Source: a virus. From it: a stretch of 64,000 nt of DNA. Below the pieces are notes generated by a model that was given only the letters and a program-made list of their open reading frames with translations, had not been told where the DNA came from and ran no database searches. The stretch covers positions 1 to 64,000 of the IMG/VR virus record IMGVR_UViG_3300032215_000682, one strand, 5' to 3'. The first letter of the stretch is position 1. Every line of letters begins with the position of its first letter. Both the position numbers and the translations under genes were made by a program. Below, one piece after another: positions 15,257 through 22,693 of this stretch.

Positions 15257-16990
15257 TTGAAAACAAAAAAAGAAGGAATTGTAAAAATCTTGTGTTTAGA
15301 TCAAGAGCATAGTGGGAGCAGATTCCACAGATTGGTGCTCCCATACAAAGAATTACAAGGAAAACAAATTGATATAGGAGAAGAAAAAGCTACATTAGAA
15401 ATATCATTTAGACAATGTAATGTATATGAATATGTACTACTAGAAGATGATTTTAAAAATAATGATGTAATTGTAGTGAATTGGGTGTATTTTAATCCAA
15501 TTATAGAAATATCAGAGTGGAAAACTAAATATAATTGTGCTTTAGTGCAGGATATTGATGACTGGATTGAATTACCTAAGTCACATATTAATAGTGGTTC
15601 TAATTATGAGAAACTAATACCTCAAGCTGTAATAGCAGATGTTGTTACAACAAGCACAGAAAGACTATCAGCTCATTTTATACAATTTAATGATATGGTG
15701 TCTATTAGTCCTAATTATTTACCAAATAAAGGACAATTTGTAGAAAAACCTGAAAGAAAAAAAGGAAAAGTGGTATTAGGATTTTGTGGAGGTGTTTCAC
15801 ATTATAATGATTGGATGAGCATTAAAAATGTCATAAACAAAATATGTAATGATAAAACTATACAAGAAAAATGTAAATTTGTATTAGCAGGATATTCTGA
15901 TAATAAATGGTGGAATGAAGTGAAAGCAATGTTTGATAAAAAGAATATTGAATTAGAAATTGTTAATGCTCTTTCTGTTGAAGAGTATATGAAAGCTTAT
16001 GACAGTATTGACATACTTTTAGCCCCTCTAATCCCATCAGAATATGCTGAATGTAAAAGTGCTTTAAAAGTGATAGAATGTGGAATTAAACACATACCAA
16101 TTATAGGTTCTCCTATATATTTAACAAAAGAGGTACCATGTGTATTACCAGCAGATAGTCCTAAAAGCTATTTAGATGCTATTTTAGACCTTATTAATGA
16201 TGATAAGTATATTTCTGTAGGAAAAGAAATGAATGAGGCTGTAATGGCTTTAAATCATTTTGATAAAAGAATAGAAAATCTTGGTTCTATAATAGAATAT
16301 TTAATGAATGAAGATTTGGAAAAGGTACCTGAAAATTTGAAAATTACAGGAATATGTTATAAAGAAGAACAATTTACACCTTTTAACAAATATTTAAATG
16401 TAAATAAAGAATTTCCTTGGAGATTTGAGTATCAAGTGATGCTAAATAAACTTGAAGAAATTAAAGCCTATAAAGAAACAGATTATGTAGGATTTTTGTC
16501 TCATAAATTTCAAACTAAAACAGGAATTCCTGCTAAAGTGTTGTATAAAATGTGGGAAGAAATTCAAAATATTGATGAATATGATTTTGTTAATCTAGCT
16601 CCTACTTATTGGCATTCTGGTAAAGGTTATTTAATCTTTAGTGAAGTACAACATTGTGGGCTTACTAATTTAGTAATAAGAACATGTAATCATTTGGGTA
16701 TTAAATATAATGATAATCCAGAGTGTGTAACATATTCTAATTTCTTTTTAATGAAGAGAGATGTATATATAGATTATTTAGAAAATTATATTATTCCAGC
16801 TATTAAATTTCTTGAAAATGAAATTTGGGAAGATGTTAATAGAGATGCAGGATATGTTGGAGGACTTTCAAGAGAAGAGTTATTTAAAGCTTGTGGATTA
16901 ACACATTATAACTTTTTAACATTTATTCTTGAGAGGCTGGTATTACAATATATTTCTCATAAAAAATTGAAATTTATAAATACAATATAA
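15257..16990 (+). CDS. two-domain glycosyltransferase
   Basis: Protein of 577 aa with a TTG start. The N-terminal GT-B part (about residues 8-355) opens KILCLDQEHSGSRFHRL. It has VVLGFCGGVSHYNDW (about 172-186), where the donor domain begins, and DILLAPLIPSEYAECKSALKVIECG (about 253-277), the GT4-style donor-sugar loop with the E-x7-E relative. The C-terminal part (about 365-577) is separate. Its YSNFFLMKRDVYIDYLENYI and NFLTFILERLVLQYI resemble the end of DUF4422-type GT-A glycosyltransferases. Its last base is the first of the next start codon. It could add two sugars in sequence; the acceptor is unknown. Confidence 0.72.
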   Translation: MKTKKEGIVKILCLDQEHSGSRFHRLVLPYKELQGKQIDIGEEKATLEISFRQCNVYEYVLLEDDFKNNDVIVVNWVYFNPIIEISEWKTKYNCALVQDIDDWIELPKSHINSGSNYEKLIPQAVIADVVTTSTERLSAHFIQFNDMVSISPNYLPNKGQFVEKPERKKGKVVLGFCGGVSHYNDWMSIKNVINKICNDKTIQEKCKFVLAGYSDNKWWNEVKAMFDKKNIELEIVNALSVEEYMKAYDSIDILLAPLIPSEYAECKSALKVIECGIKHIPIIGSPIYLTKEVPCVLPADSPKSYLDAILDLINDDKYISVGKEMNEAVMALNHFDKRIENLGSIIEYLMNEDLEKVPENLKITGICYKEEQFTPFNKYLNVNKEFPWRFEYQVMLNKLEEIKAYKETDYVGFLSHKFQTKTGIPAKVLYKMWEEIQNIDEYDFVNLAPTYWHSGKGYLIFSEVQHCGLTNLVIRTCNHLGIKYNDNPECVTYSNFFLMKRDVYIDYLENYIIPAIKFLENEIWEDVNRDAGYVGGLSREELFKACGLTHYNFLTFILERLVLQYISHKKLKFINTI

Positions 16991-17253
16991 TGATAGAAGA
17001 ATCAGCTAAAAAAGCCAGCTTAATACTAAAAAGAAAATCAGAATTAAATGAAGATTTGTCTAAATTAATGAATCTTAGAGATTTAAATATATTTGTAGAA
17101 GAAAAAACTGAAGAATGTTATCTTTATTATGGATATGGAGATAAACAACACTTGTCTAAAGATTTAAAAGATAAAATAGTAAATCTTCTATTAGAAGAGA
17201 TAAATAAAGAACTTCAAGAATTAGATGGTCAATTGAAAATGTTAAATTGTTAA
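16990..17253 (+). CDS. small coiled-coil protein (87 aa)
   Basis: Starts on the last base of the glycosyltransferase stop (TAATG), with TTGAAATTTA 23 nt upstream. Mostly helical and charged (EESAKKASLILKRKSELNED; LLLEEINKELQELDGQLKML), with a short aromatic break (ECYLYYGYGDKQ). Probably forms a coiled coil. No family recognised. Confidence 0.6.
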   Translation: MIEESAKKASLILKRKSELNEDLSKLMNLRDLNIFVEEKTEECYLYYGYGDKQHLSKDLKDKIVNLLLEEINKELQELDGQLKMLNC

Positions 17254-17254
17254 A

Positions 17255-17446
17255 ATGAATATAACAGGATGGCCTTTAGGAGAAAATGATTTAATAGAAG
17301 CTTATGAGGAGTACATTAAAATTCTTTATAGAAAAATAAATGATATATCAAAAACAGAAAATTATTTAGACTCTAAATTTACAAAAGAAACTATGAAAGC
17401 AAGAAAAAATATTGAAGATATTAAAAAGAAATTAAAAAATGGATAA
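17255..17446 (+). CDS. small helical unknown protein (63 aa)
   Basis: Starts 1 nt after the previous gene and ends 8 nt inside the GT2 gene. Opens MNITGWPLGENDLIEAYEEY and continues as a charged helix. A W-P-x-G-E-x-D-L-I start is seen in small phage proteins, but I cannot assign a function. Confidence 0.6.
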   Translation: MNITGWPLGENDLIEAYEEYIKILYRKINDISKTENYLDSKFTKETMKARKNIEDIKKKLKNG

Positions 17447-18164
17447 TTTATTAGAAGTTTTTGTTACAACATGGAATAATGAAGCTATTATACAAGATTT
17501 TATTGATTGGTACAGAGATAGGATTCCTAATTGTAGGATAACAATGTATGATAATATGTCTTCAGATAACACTGTTGAGATTTGTAAAAATAATGGATGT
17601 AATGTAATATCATTTGATACAAATGGAAAAATGGATGAATCTAAATTAATGGAAATTAGAAATAATTGTTGGAAAGAATCTAAATGTGAATATGTATGTA
17701 TTGTTGATTCAGATGAACTTGTAGATATAAATGAAGAAATTCTTAAAGAATTTAAATTCAATATTATTAAATGTACAGGATATGAAATGTTTGGAAATGA
17801 GGGAGATAAATTAGAAGATTTAGTGTATGGTGTACCTAGCATTGGCTATTCTAAAACAGCTATTTTCCACAAAGATTCTATTGAAAAAATAAATTATGGA
17901 GCAGGAAGTCATTCCTGTTCTCCTATTTCTACTAATAATAAAGGTGTAAGAGAACAATTAGTATATAATGATGTTGAAATACCTCTTTATCATACTAAAT
18001 GGAGAAGTTGGTCTAATGGTATTGGAAAAGCTCATGAAATAGCTCCTAGAAGAAGTGAGGGGGATATATTAAAAGGATGGAATTTCCATTATTCATTACA
18101 TGATAATGTTCATATGGATTATTATAGGTCAGGAATGAAAAATAGAATTAAAATAAAAGAATGA
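17439..18164 (+). CDS. family 2-like glycosyltransferase
   Basis: Protein of 241 aa. Starts at the ATG overlapping the previous stop. GT-A features are LLEVFVTTWNNEAIIQDFIDWY at the N-terminus, YDNMSSDNTVEICKNNG (the N-x-S-x-D-x-T nucleotide-sugar motif, about residues 36-52) and VCIVDSDELVDINEEIL (the D-x-D metal site, about 86-102). The C-terminal part contains HTKWRSW and a final basic region. Glycosyltransferases of this type use UDP- or GDP-sugars. Between a two-domain transferase and a GT11-like gene, it should take part in building a short glycan. Confidence 0.8.
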   Translation: MDNLLEVFVTTWNNEAIIQDFIDWYRDRIPNCRITMYDNMSSDNTVEICKNNGCNVISFDTNGKMDESKLMEIRNNCWKESKCEYVCIVDSDELVDINEEILKEFKFNIIKCTGYEMFGNEGDKLEDLVYGVPSIGYSKTAIFHKDSIEKINYGAGSHSCSPISTNNKGVREQLVYNDVEIPLYHTKWRSWSNGIGKAHEIAPRRSEGDILKGWNFHYSLHDNVHMDYYRSGMKNRIKIKE

Positions 18165-18430
18165 AAGAAGAAATAGAAAGAATAATTAAAGAATTTTCTT
18201 TTCAATATGATGATAATGCTGAAGAAATTGTTATAAGTAAGGTAGGTTTAAAAACTACTTGTACAAACTTAGCTAGATTCATACAAGAAAGAGAAGAAAA
18301 AGCCTTTATAATAGGAGCATTAATTAAAGATGAATATAGTGTTATTAATAATGACGGTGAAATTGTAGATGATCCCTATATTATAGCTAATTTTGAAGAT
18401 TATAAAAATTCAAAAGAATATTCTTTATGA
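18161..18430 (+). CDS. small unknown protein (89 aa)
   Basis: Overlaps the GT2 gene by 4 nt (ATGA) and the next gene by 4 nt. Helical N-terminal half (MKEEIERIIKEFSFQYDDN) and a short strand-rich end (SVINNDGEIVDDPYIIANF). No recognised family. Confidence 0.55.
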   Translation: MKEEIERIIKEFSFQYDDNAEEIVISKVGLKTTCTNLARFIQEREEKAFIIGALIKDEYSVINNDGEIVDDPYIIANFEDYKNSKEYSL

Positions 18431-18663
18431 GTTTGTTTGAACAATATAAAAAGTATTATTACATTTATAATCATGCTTTATTAAAATTAAATAATATAAA
18501 ATATAGAAAAACAATGATAAATAAAATAAAAGAAAAAGATGTTTCAATAGAACAATTGGAGCATAGTACATCATTTCTTCTTATTATAGGAGATAAACAA
18601 CAATGGGTTAGTGTTAGAGACTTGTTGAATTTGAAAATAGTGCTAGATCAATGGAATGACTAA
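18427..18663 (+). CDS. small unknown protein (78 aa)
   Basis: Overlaps both neighbours (ATGA at the front, 8 nt at the end). Basic and helical start (FEQYKKYYYIYNHALLKLN), then an amphipathic region ending LKIVLDQWND. Function unknown. Confidence 0.55.
   Translation: MSLFEQYKKYYYIYNHALLKLNNIKYRKTMINKIKEKDVSIEQLEHSTSFLLIIGDKQQWVSVRDLLNLKIVLDQWND
18631..18640 (+). promoter_or_regulatory. TTGAA element, 25 nt before start
   Basis: TTGAAAATAG inside the end of the 78-aa gene, exactly 25 nt before the ATG at 18656. Confidence 0.45.
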
Positions 18664-18823
18664 AGAATATTTAAAAACATTATGTGAAAAAATAGAATCT
18701 TCTAATATGGATTCAAAATGGAAATATGTTGTACAATTACAACTAAAAAACTATTTTAAATCAACAGAAGATATAAATAAATTGAAAAAAGCATTTAATA
18801 TAATTAAAGAATATGGAGAATAG
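18656..18823 (+). CDS. small helical protein (55 aa)
   Basis: ATG 18656 to TAG 18821-18823. Reads MTKEYLKTLCEKIESSNMDS and ends KKAFNIIKEYGE. Two helices, Lys-rich. It overlaps the previous gene by 8 nt and the next by 11 nt, filling the only gap between them, which supports it as real. It is also a clear case of TAG used as a stop. Confidence 0.65.
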   Translation: MTKEYLKTLCEKIESSNMDSKWKYVVQLQLKNYFKSTEDINKLKKAFNIIKEYGE

Positions 18824-19175
18824 AAAACAGAAAAAAGATTGGCTTAATATTCCAGATGATTGGGAAGAAATATTAGAAGGATCTTTTGAGCAGGTAATAA
18901 CAAGAATTAGAGATTTAAAGCAAAATTGTATTGATAGATATGGAGATAAATATTCTAATTATGAAATTTCTACAGATTATTATGATGAAGGAGGATTTAA
19001 AGTAGAAGTATATGGAATTAGAGAAGAAAATGATGCTGAATTAGCTAATAGACTTGCTTCTGAAGAAAGAATAAGAATTCAACAAAAGAAGAATAATATA
19101 TTAAGAGAACAAAAAGAATTACAAGAATATCAAAGATTAAAATTAAAATATGAGTGCACCAATAATACACAGTAA
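18813..19175 (+). CDS. unknown protein with C-terminal coiled coil (120 aa)
   Basis: Begins MENRKQKKDWLNIPDDWEEI, then a helix and a short aromatic acidic stretch (YEISTDYYDEGGFKVEVYG, about residues 50-68), then a long charged helix (about 75-115) rich in Glu, Gln, Arg and Lys that should form a coiled coil. Overlaps the next gene by 26 nt. Confidence 0.6.
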   Translation: MENRKQKKDWLNIPDDWEEILEGSFEQVITRIRDLKQNCIDRYGDKYSNYEISTDYYDEGGFKVEVYGIREENDAELANRLASEERIRIQQKKNNILREQKELQEYQRLKLKYECTNNTQ

Positions 19176-19539
19176 ATCCTCACAGAAAAAATGGGGTGGA
19201 AAAGTAGAAGATTATTTATCAATTCATGAATTAATGGACTCTACTAAAGGAGCTTTTCCAGATAACAGGCATAGATGTATTACACATAACATTTGGTTTT
19301 GTGTTAATATAATTCCTAGAATATTTGGACAGGAAGCCATTAATTCAGATGGAAAATATTATATACCTAAGGATGTAGCAGAATTACATATTTTAGAAGA
19401 TTATAGAATGAAATTTATTCCTAGTATTCAAGATTATTTAGAAAATATGGAAATGAAACCTTGGATGCAAAATGGACTAGGAGAAATTCCTAATAGTAGA
19501 AATAAATTGAAAATGGTAGAATTAAATATAATAGACTAA
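19150..19539 (+). CDS. DUF6915-like phage protein
   Basis: Protein of 129 aa. The opening IIHSKSSQKKWGGKVEDYLSIHELMDSTKGAFPDNRHRCITHN matches my memory of the DUF6915 pattern: H-x-x-S-S-x-x-x-W-G-G-x-x-E-D-Y-x-x-I-H, then a D-x-S-K element and D-x-R-H-R-x-x-x-H. The conserved His and Asp residues suggest a metal site, but the function is unknown. It starts inside the previous gene, and its last base is the first of the next start. Confidence 0.65.
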   Translation: MSAPIIHSKSSQKKWGGKVEDYLSIHELMDSTKGAFPDNRHRCITHNIWFCVNIIPRIFGQEAINSDGKYYIPKDVAELHILEDYRMKFIPSIQDYLENMEMKPWMQNGLGEIPNSRNKLKMVELNIID

Positions 19540-20189
19540 TGAGAACAAAAGAAATAATAGAAAAAGAACTTGATGATTTAATAAAAGAGCAAAACACTAG
19601 GTGGTATGCATTATTAAAAAAATGTCCAGGATTTTGTGATTTTTCAGATGAAGACTTTGATTCTAATGAAGGGTTAGAAAATATTAAAAAAAGAAGACTG
19701 GGGGATAATTATAAAGAATATTTAGAAATAATGAATTATAACAATTTATTCTCACCTTTATATCAAGAATTAGATGCTCTTAATTTTGAAAAAGCAAAAG
19801 AAATATCTCCAACAGTGTTAGATAAATCTGTAGCTTTAGAAGTACATAGTATATTATTAGAACAAGATTTTTATAATAAACATATTAGCAAAGATGAGGA
19901 TTTTAATTATGCTAAAATATTATATTCTTGTTGCTATAATGATAATTGGAATGATTTAATTGTAAAAGAAATTCATTTATTAAAAGATTTAGGAAAAGAT
20001 ACAATTCCTTTAAAAATAATTGAAATATATAAAGAAGAAAATCTTCCTAATGATGAATATGAATCACAATATAAAGATCATTCTAGCATTGAAATTGAAA
20101 TGTATCATTGTTCTATTTATTCTTTTAATGATAATTGGCAATCATTAATTATAACAAAAGAAAGAATGTTTAATTTAAAGAAAATATGA
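19539..20189 (+). CDS. unknown acidic protein (216 aa)
   Basis: Starts on the last base of the previous stop (TAATG) and ends with an ATGA overlap. Opens MRTKEIIEKELDDLIKEQNTRWYALLKK. The second half (ILYSCCYNDNWNDLIVKEIHLLKDLGKDTIPLKIIEIYKEE, then HSSIEIEMYHCSIYSFNDNW) contains two N-D-N-W pieces about 100 residues apart, perhaps a duplicated unit. No family recognised. Confidence 0.6.
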   Translation: MRTKEIIEKELDDLIKEQNTRWYALLKKCPGFCDFSDEDFDSNEGLENIKKRRLGDNYKEYLEIMNYNNLFSPLYQELDALNFEKAKEISPTVLDKSVALEVHSILLEQDFYNKHISKDEDFNYAKILYSCCYNDNWNDLIVKEIHLLKDLGKDTIPLKIIEIYKEENLPNDEYESQYKDHSSIEIEMYHCSIYSFNDNWQSLIITKERMFNLKKI

Positions 20190-20536
20190 CAGAAAAAGAA
20201 ATAAAAGATAAAATAGAAGTTTTAAAAAAATCATTTCCTAATTTAGATGCTATATTAGTAGATTATAATGGAAGTGGAGATAGTTTTGATAGTTTTAATT
20301 ACATAAGAGGATTAAAAGAAAAAGAAGAAATTAATATTAATATTGATTATGATACAGATTTTAATTCTTTACTGTGGGAAATATTAGATAAATCAGATGC
20401 AGATTTTAATAATGAAGGTAGTGAAGGTACTATCACTATAGATTTAAAAAATATAAATGTCATTTGTGAAAATTATTATATTGAATACACAAGAGTATTA
20501 TCTGGTAAGTTTTTCCTTTTAAATAATAAAGAATGA
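20186..20536 (+). CDS. DUF6878-like protein
   Basis: Protein of 116 aa. The pattern is AILVDYNGSGDSFDSFN (V-x-Y-x-G-S-G-D-S, about residues 21-37), then NIDYDTDFNSLLWEIL, DADFNNEGSEGTITIDLKN and YYIEYT. The order G-S-G-D-S, then N-x-x-G-S-E-G-x-x-x-I-D, then Y-x-x-Y fits what I recall of DUF6878, small proteins of unknown role found on plasmids and phages. Overlaps both neighbours by 4 nt. Confidence 0.6.
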   Translation: MTEKEIKDKIEVLKKSFPNLDAILVDYNGSGDSFDSFNYIRGLKEKEEININIDYDTDFNSLLWEILDKSDADFNNEGSEGTITIDLKNINVICENYYIEYTRVLSGKFFLLNNKE

Positions 20537-21381
20537 TTTTATACAAAGATTGGGGAAAGCACATAAGGTTGGGTAATTGGCTTTTTATTTATTCAGGACT
20601 TTCTGCTATATCTTATAAAACTGGTAATCCTATGTATTTACCAGAAAATTATTTCTTATGGCAATATTTAAAATATCCTCCAGAATTTGATAATAATATT
20701 TCAGTAGATGAAACATTTCATTTTAGACAAACTAACTATACTAAAGATGAATTTAATTATCTAATAGATTATTTTTCTTTAAATAGAGATAGAAATATAA
20801 ATATAAATTTAGGGTCACATCTTCAATCAGAAAAGTTTATAGAAAGTGATATAGATTATATTAAAACTATAATGCAATTTAAAGAAGAAGAAGTGCAAAA
20901 AGTTAGAAATAAATATTCTCATATTTTAAATAAAAAAACTATTGGAATAGGAATCAGACTTGGAGATTTTGTTAATCATGGATGCTTTTATCAAATACCT
21001 CTAGAATGGTATTTAAAAGCTCTACAAGCTGAGTTTAAAGATTGGATGGACTGTAACATATTATTTTTCTCAGATGACATAGAGAAGCTTAAAACTATAT
21101 TTAAGAGAGAGAATTATTATTTTGCAACACCAAATAATACACATACACATATTGACTCATTTAAGCATTATCATGGTAATCCTATGGAGCAATTTATATT
21201 AGGAACATTATGTCAAGGATTTGTGGGAGGTTCTAGCACCTTTAGCTGGTGGCAAATGTGGTATATACATAATAATGGAGGAAAAGTAGTACATAGTGGA
21301 CAAAACTTAGCTGGAGAATGTTTACAGAAATTTTATAATCCTGATTACTATCCAAAAAACTGGAAATTATTTCCTTGTTAA
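20533..21381 (+). CDS. GT11-like alpha-1,2-fucosyltransferase family protein
   Basis: Protein of 282 aa. RLGNWLFIYSGLSAISYKTG (about residues 12-31) corresponds to the G-x-L-G-N-Q-x-F start of GT11. TIGIGIRLGDFVNHG (about 136-150) is the H-x-R-x-G-D nucleotide-sugar motif with the His replaced by Gly. GGSSTFSWWQMW (about 234-245) matches the S-x-S-T-F-S-W-W block. GT11 enzymes move fucose from GDP-fucose to galactose. It is the third sugar-transfer gene of the cluster, and the missing motif His may mean an altered donor or reduced activity. Overlaps the DUF6878-like gene by 4 nt. Confidence 0.78.
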   Translation: MILYKDWGKHIRLGNWLFIYSGLSAISYKTGNPMYLPENYFLWQYLKYPPEFDNNISVDETFHFRQTNYTKDEFNYLIDYFSLNRDRNININLGSHLQSEKFIESDIDYIKTIMQFKEEEVQKVRNKYSHILNKKTIGIGIRLGDFVNHGCFYQIPLEWYLKALQAEFKDWMDCNILFFSDDIEKLKTIFKRENYYFATPNNTHTHIDSFKHYHGNPMEQFILGTLCQGFVGGSSTFSWWQMWYIHNNGGKVVHSGQNLAGECLQKFYNPDYYPKNWKLFPC

Positions 21382-21440
21382 ACTAATAGAAAACCAAATC
21401 CTCATTAGATTCCTATAAAGGTTTCTTTTGGGGATTTTTA

Positions 21441-21450
21441 TTGAAATTAC
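21441..21450 (+). promoter_or_regulatory. TTGAA element, 25 nt before start
   Basis: TTGAAATTAC, fully intergenic, 25 nt before ATG 21466. The preceding gene ended at 21381, so coding constraint cannot explain it. Confidence 0.55.
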
Positions 21451-21465
21451 AAAAAAATAATTAAT

Positions 21466-21765
21466 ATGAAACAAAACAAACAAAAATTAGATTTTTATTT
21501 TCTTGATGAAGCAAGATTAATAGCTATATCATTACATAAAAAAGAGCAAAATAAACTTCCTAAACTAACATTACCTATATTTAAAAAAATAATAGAAACT
21601 CAATCGCCTTATGCAGGATTATGTGAATTTAACTATTATCTTTCTAAATATTCTATTTCAGATAAAACTAGAAAACAATTAGTTGATCTTGGGTATAATG
21701 TTATTTATATTACTGGAACTCTTACAATACAAATACCTTATGCTCATTATAACTATGGGAAGTAA
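21466..21765 (+). CDS. unknown protein, last gene of the plus-strand block (99 aa)
   Basis: Reads MKQNKQKLDFYFLDEARLIA, with a helical basic first half, SPYAGLCEFNYYLSKYSISD, then a strand-rich end (GYNVIYITGTLTIQIPYAHYNYGK). No family recognised. Preceded by an 84-nt gap containing a TTGAA element and followed by the terminator that ends plus-strand transcription. Confidence 0.6.
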   Translation: MKQNKQKLDFYFLDEARLIAISLHKKEQNKLPKLTLPIFKKIIETQSPYAGLCEFNYYLSKYSISDKTRKQLVDLGYNVIYITGTLTIQIPYAHYNYGK

Positions 21766-21790
21766 GAAATTTAAATATAATTTAAATAGC

Positions 21791-21840
21791 AAAATGCTCT
21801 ACAAAGATTTCCATAAAGGATTTCTGAGTAGAGCATTTTT
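21791..21840. terminator. bidirectional terminator at convergent junction
   Basis: AAAATGCTCTAC at 21791-21802 is the exact reverse complement of GTAGAGCATTTT at 21828-21839. With A-run on one side and T-run on the other, the 12-bp stem can stop transcription from both directions. It lies between the last plus-strand gene and the last minus-strand gene. Confidence 0.85.
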
Positions 21841-21881
21841 ATTTTATACTCTTTGTTTGAGTTGCCTGAGGTAGCAGGAAG

Positions 21882-21992
21882 TTAACAGCCTTTTTTATTC
21901 ATCTTGCCACCATTTTTCATTTTAGGTGCAAGCTTAGGCATTGGTGAAGGAGATTTCACTGGTTTTGTAGGTTTTTTAGTTGTCTTTTTCAT
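21882..21992 (-). CDS. lysine-rich mini-protein with GG motif (36 aa)
   Basis: ATG at 21992-21990 and TAA at 21884-21882. The product MKKTTKKPTKPVKSPSPMPK continues to KMKNGGKMNKKGC. It is basic, proline-rich in the middle and carries an N-G-G-K element like those of the 982-aa virion protein upstream in the same transcription direction. A TTGAATAAAT sequence sits 26 nt before the start. Possibly a DNA-binding or virion-associated peptide; that is inferred only from composition. Confidence 0.6.
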   Translation of the reverse strand: MKKTTKKPTKPVKSPSPMPKLAPKMKNGGKMNKKGC

Positions 21993-22018
21993 TTTTGTTT
22001 ATTTATTTATTTATTCAA

Positions 22019-22336
22019 TTATTTTCCCCAATTTTCTTTTAAATTACCTTTCTCATCTATATCTGATTGATAAAAAGGTTTAAATATTCCTTCATTAATA
22101 TGTCTTTGTTGAATAAGATTTCTCACTGTTATACAATTAAGAACAGTTTTATTCTCTTCTTCAAATTCTCTAAGACCTAGTGTCAAAGCACTAAATTCTT
22201 TTCCTGTTAATGTTACTACTGAGTCTTCACTCCATGCAAATCCTAGAGGTTGTTTAGCTCCTGTCATAGCAACTTCTACTGTAGGCTCATCTACACCATA
22301 ATCTTTTTCCATTTTTGTTTCTTTTTGTTTTTTCAT
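22019..22336 (-). CDS. unknown protein (97-105 aa)
   Basis: ATG at 22336, or the in-frame ATG 24 nt later (MEKDYGVDEP). Contains VEVAMTGAKQPLGFAWSED and a helix GKEFSALTLGLREFEEENKT. This looks like a small soluble domain with a C-terminal charged tail. It belongs to the short group of genes transcribed after the giant proteins. No family recognised. Confidence 0.65.
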   Translation of the reverse strand: MKKQKETKMEKDYGVDEPTVEVAMTGAKQPLGFAWSEDSVVTLTGKEFSALTLGLREFEEENKTVLNCITVRNLIQQRHINEGIFKPFYQSDIDEKGNLKENWGK

Positions 22337-22342
22337 TTTTAA

Positions 22343-22594
22343 TTATTGTTTTTGTTTTAATTCAATTTTTTCTGAGTATTTAATAAATATACCTAATAGA
22401 GAGTGGGCAAGATGTCCTAGATATTCATCTTTAAGTGTAATAAATTCTCCATTAGAAAGAAATATTCTAGTTTCTCCATAAGGATTTTGTAAAATAGTGT
22501 AGATTAAGTCTTCATCTTGTAAATAATCACTAGTAGAATCTTTGTAAAACTTTCTAACAGAAAAGAACCCATCTGTTGTCATTTCTAAATTCAT
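22343..22594 (-). CDS. unknown protein (83 aa)
   Basis: Opens MNLEMTTDGFFSVRKFYKDS and includes ILQNPYGETRIFLSNGEFITLKDEYLGHLAHSLLGIF, a beta sheet followed by an amphipathic helix. First gene of a short unit with its own TTTGGAA-N17-TACTTTTG promoter. Function unknown. Confidence 0.65.
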   Translation of the reverse strand: MNLEMTTDGFFSVRKFYKDSTSDYLQDEDLIYTILQNPYGETRIFLSNGEFITLKDEYLGHLAHSLLGIFIKYSEKIELKQKQ

Positions 22595-22621
22595 TTTTAA
22601 TTTTTAATTAATATCAATATA

Positions 22622-22653
22622 CAAAAGTAAGGAATATTTTTCAATATTCCAAA
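22622..22653 (-). promoter_or_regulatory. TTTGGAA-N17-TACTTTTG promoter
   Basis: On the minus strand TTTGGAA (22653-22647), 17 nt, TACTTTTG (22629-22622). 27 nt separate it from the ATG at 22594. It gives the short genes after the giant proteins their own start of transcription. Confidence 0.65.
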
Positions 22654-22674
22654 TATTTAATAATTTTTAACAGA

Positions 22675-22693
22675 AATAGTTTGAAAAACTATT
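22675..22693 (-). terminator. weak AT-rich hairpin after the 3212-aa gene
   Basis: AATAGTT and AACTATT form a 7-bp stem around a 5-nt loop, overlapping the stop codon. Weak because nearly all pairs are A-T; it could thin out read-through into the next unit. Confidence 0.3.

Noticed and set aside
18821-18823. Possible recoding of TAG, as in some crAss-like phages
   Set aside because: TAG ends the 55-aa gene and the GNAT-like gene in sensible places, and no gene needs read-through of TAG, so the standard code fits.
21382-21440. Possible terminator after the GT11-like gene
   Set aside because: AAATCC and GGATTT could pair, but only six bases across a long loop; not convincing.
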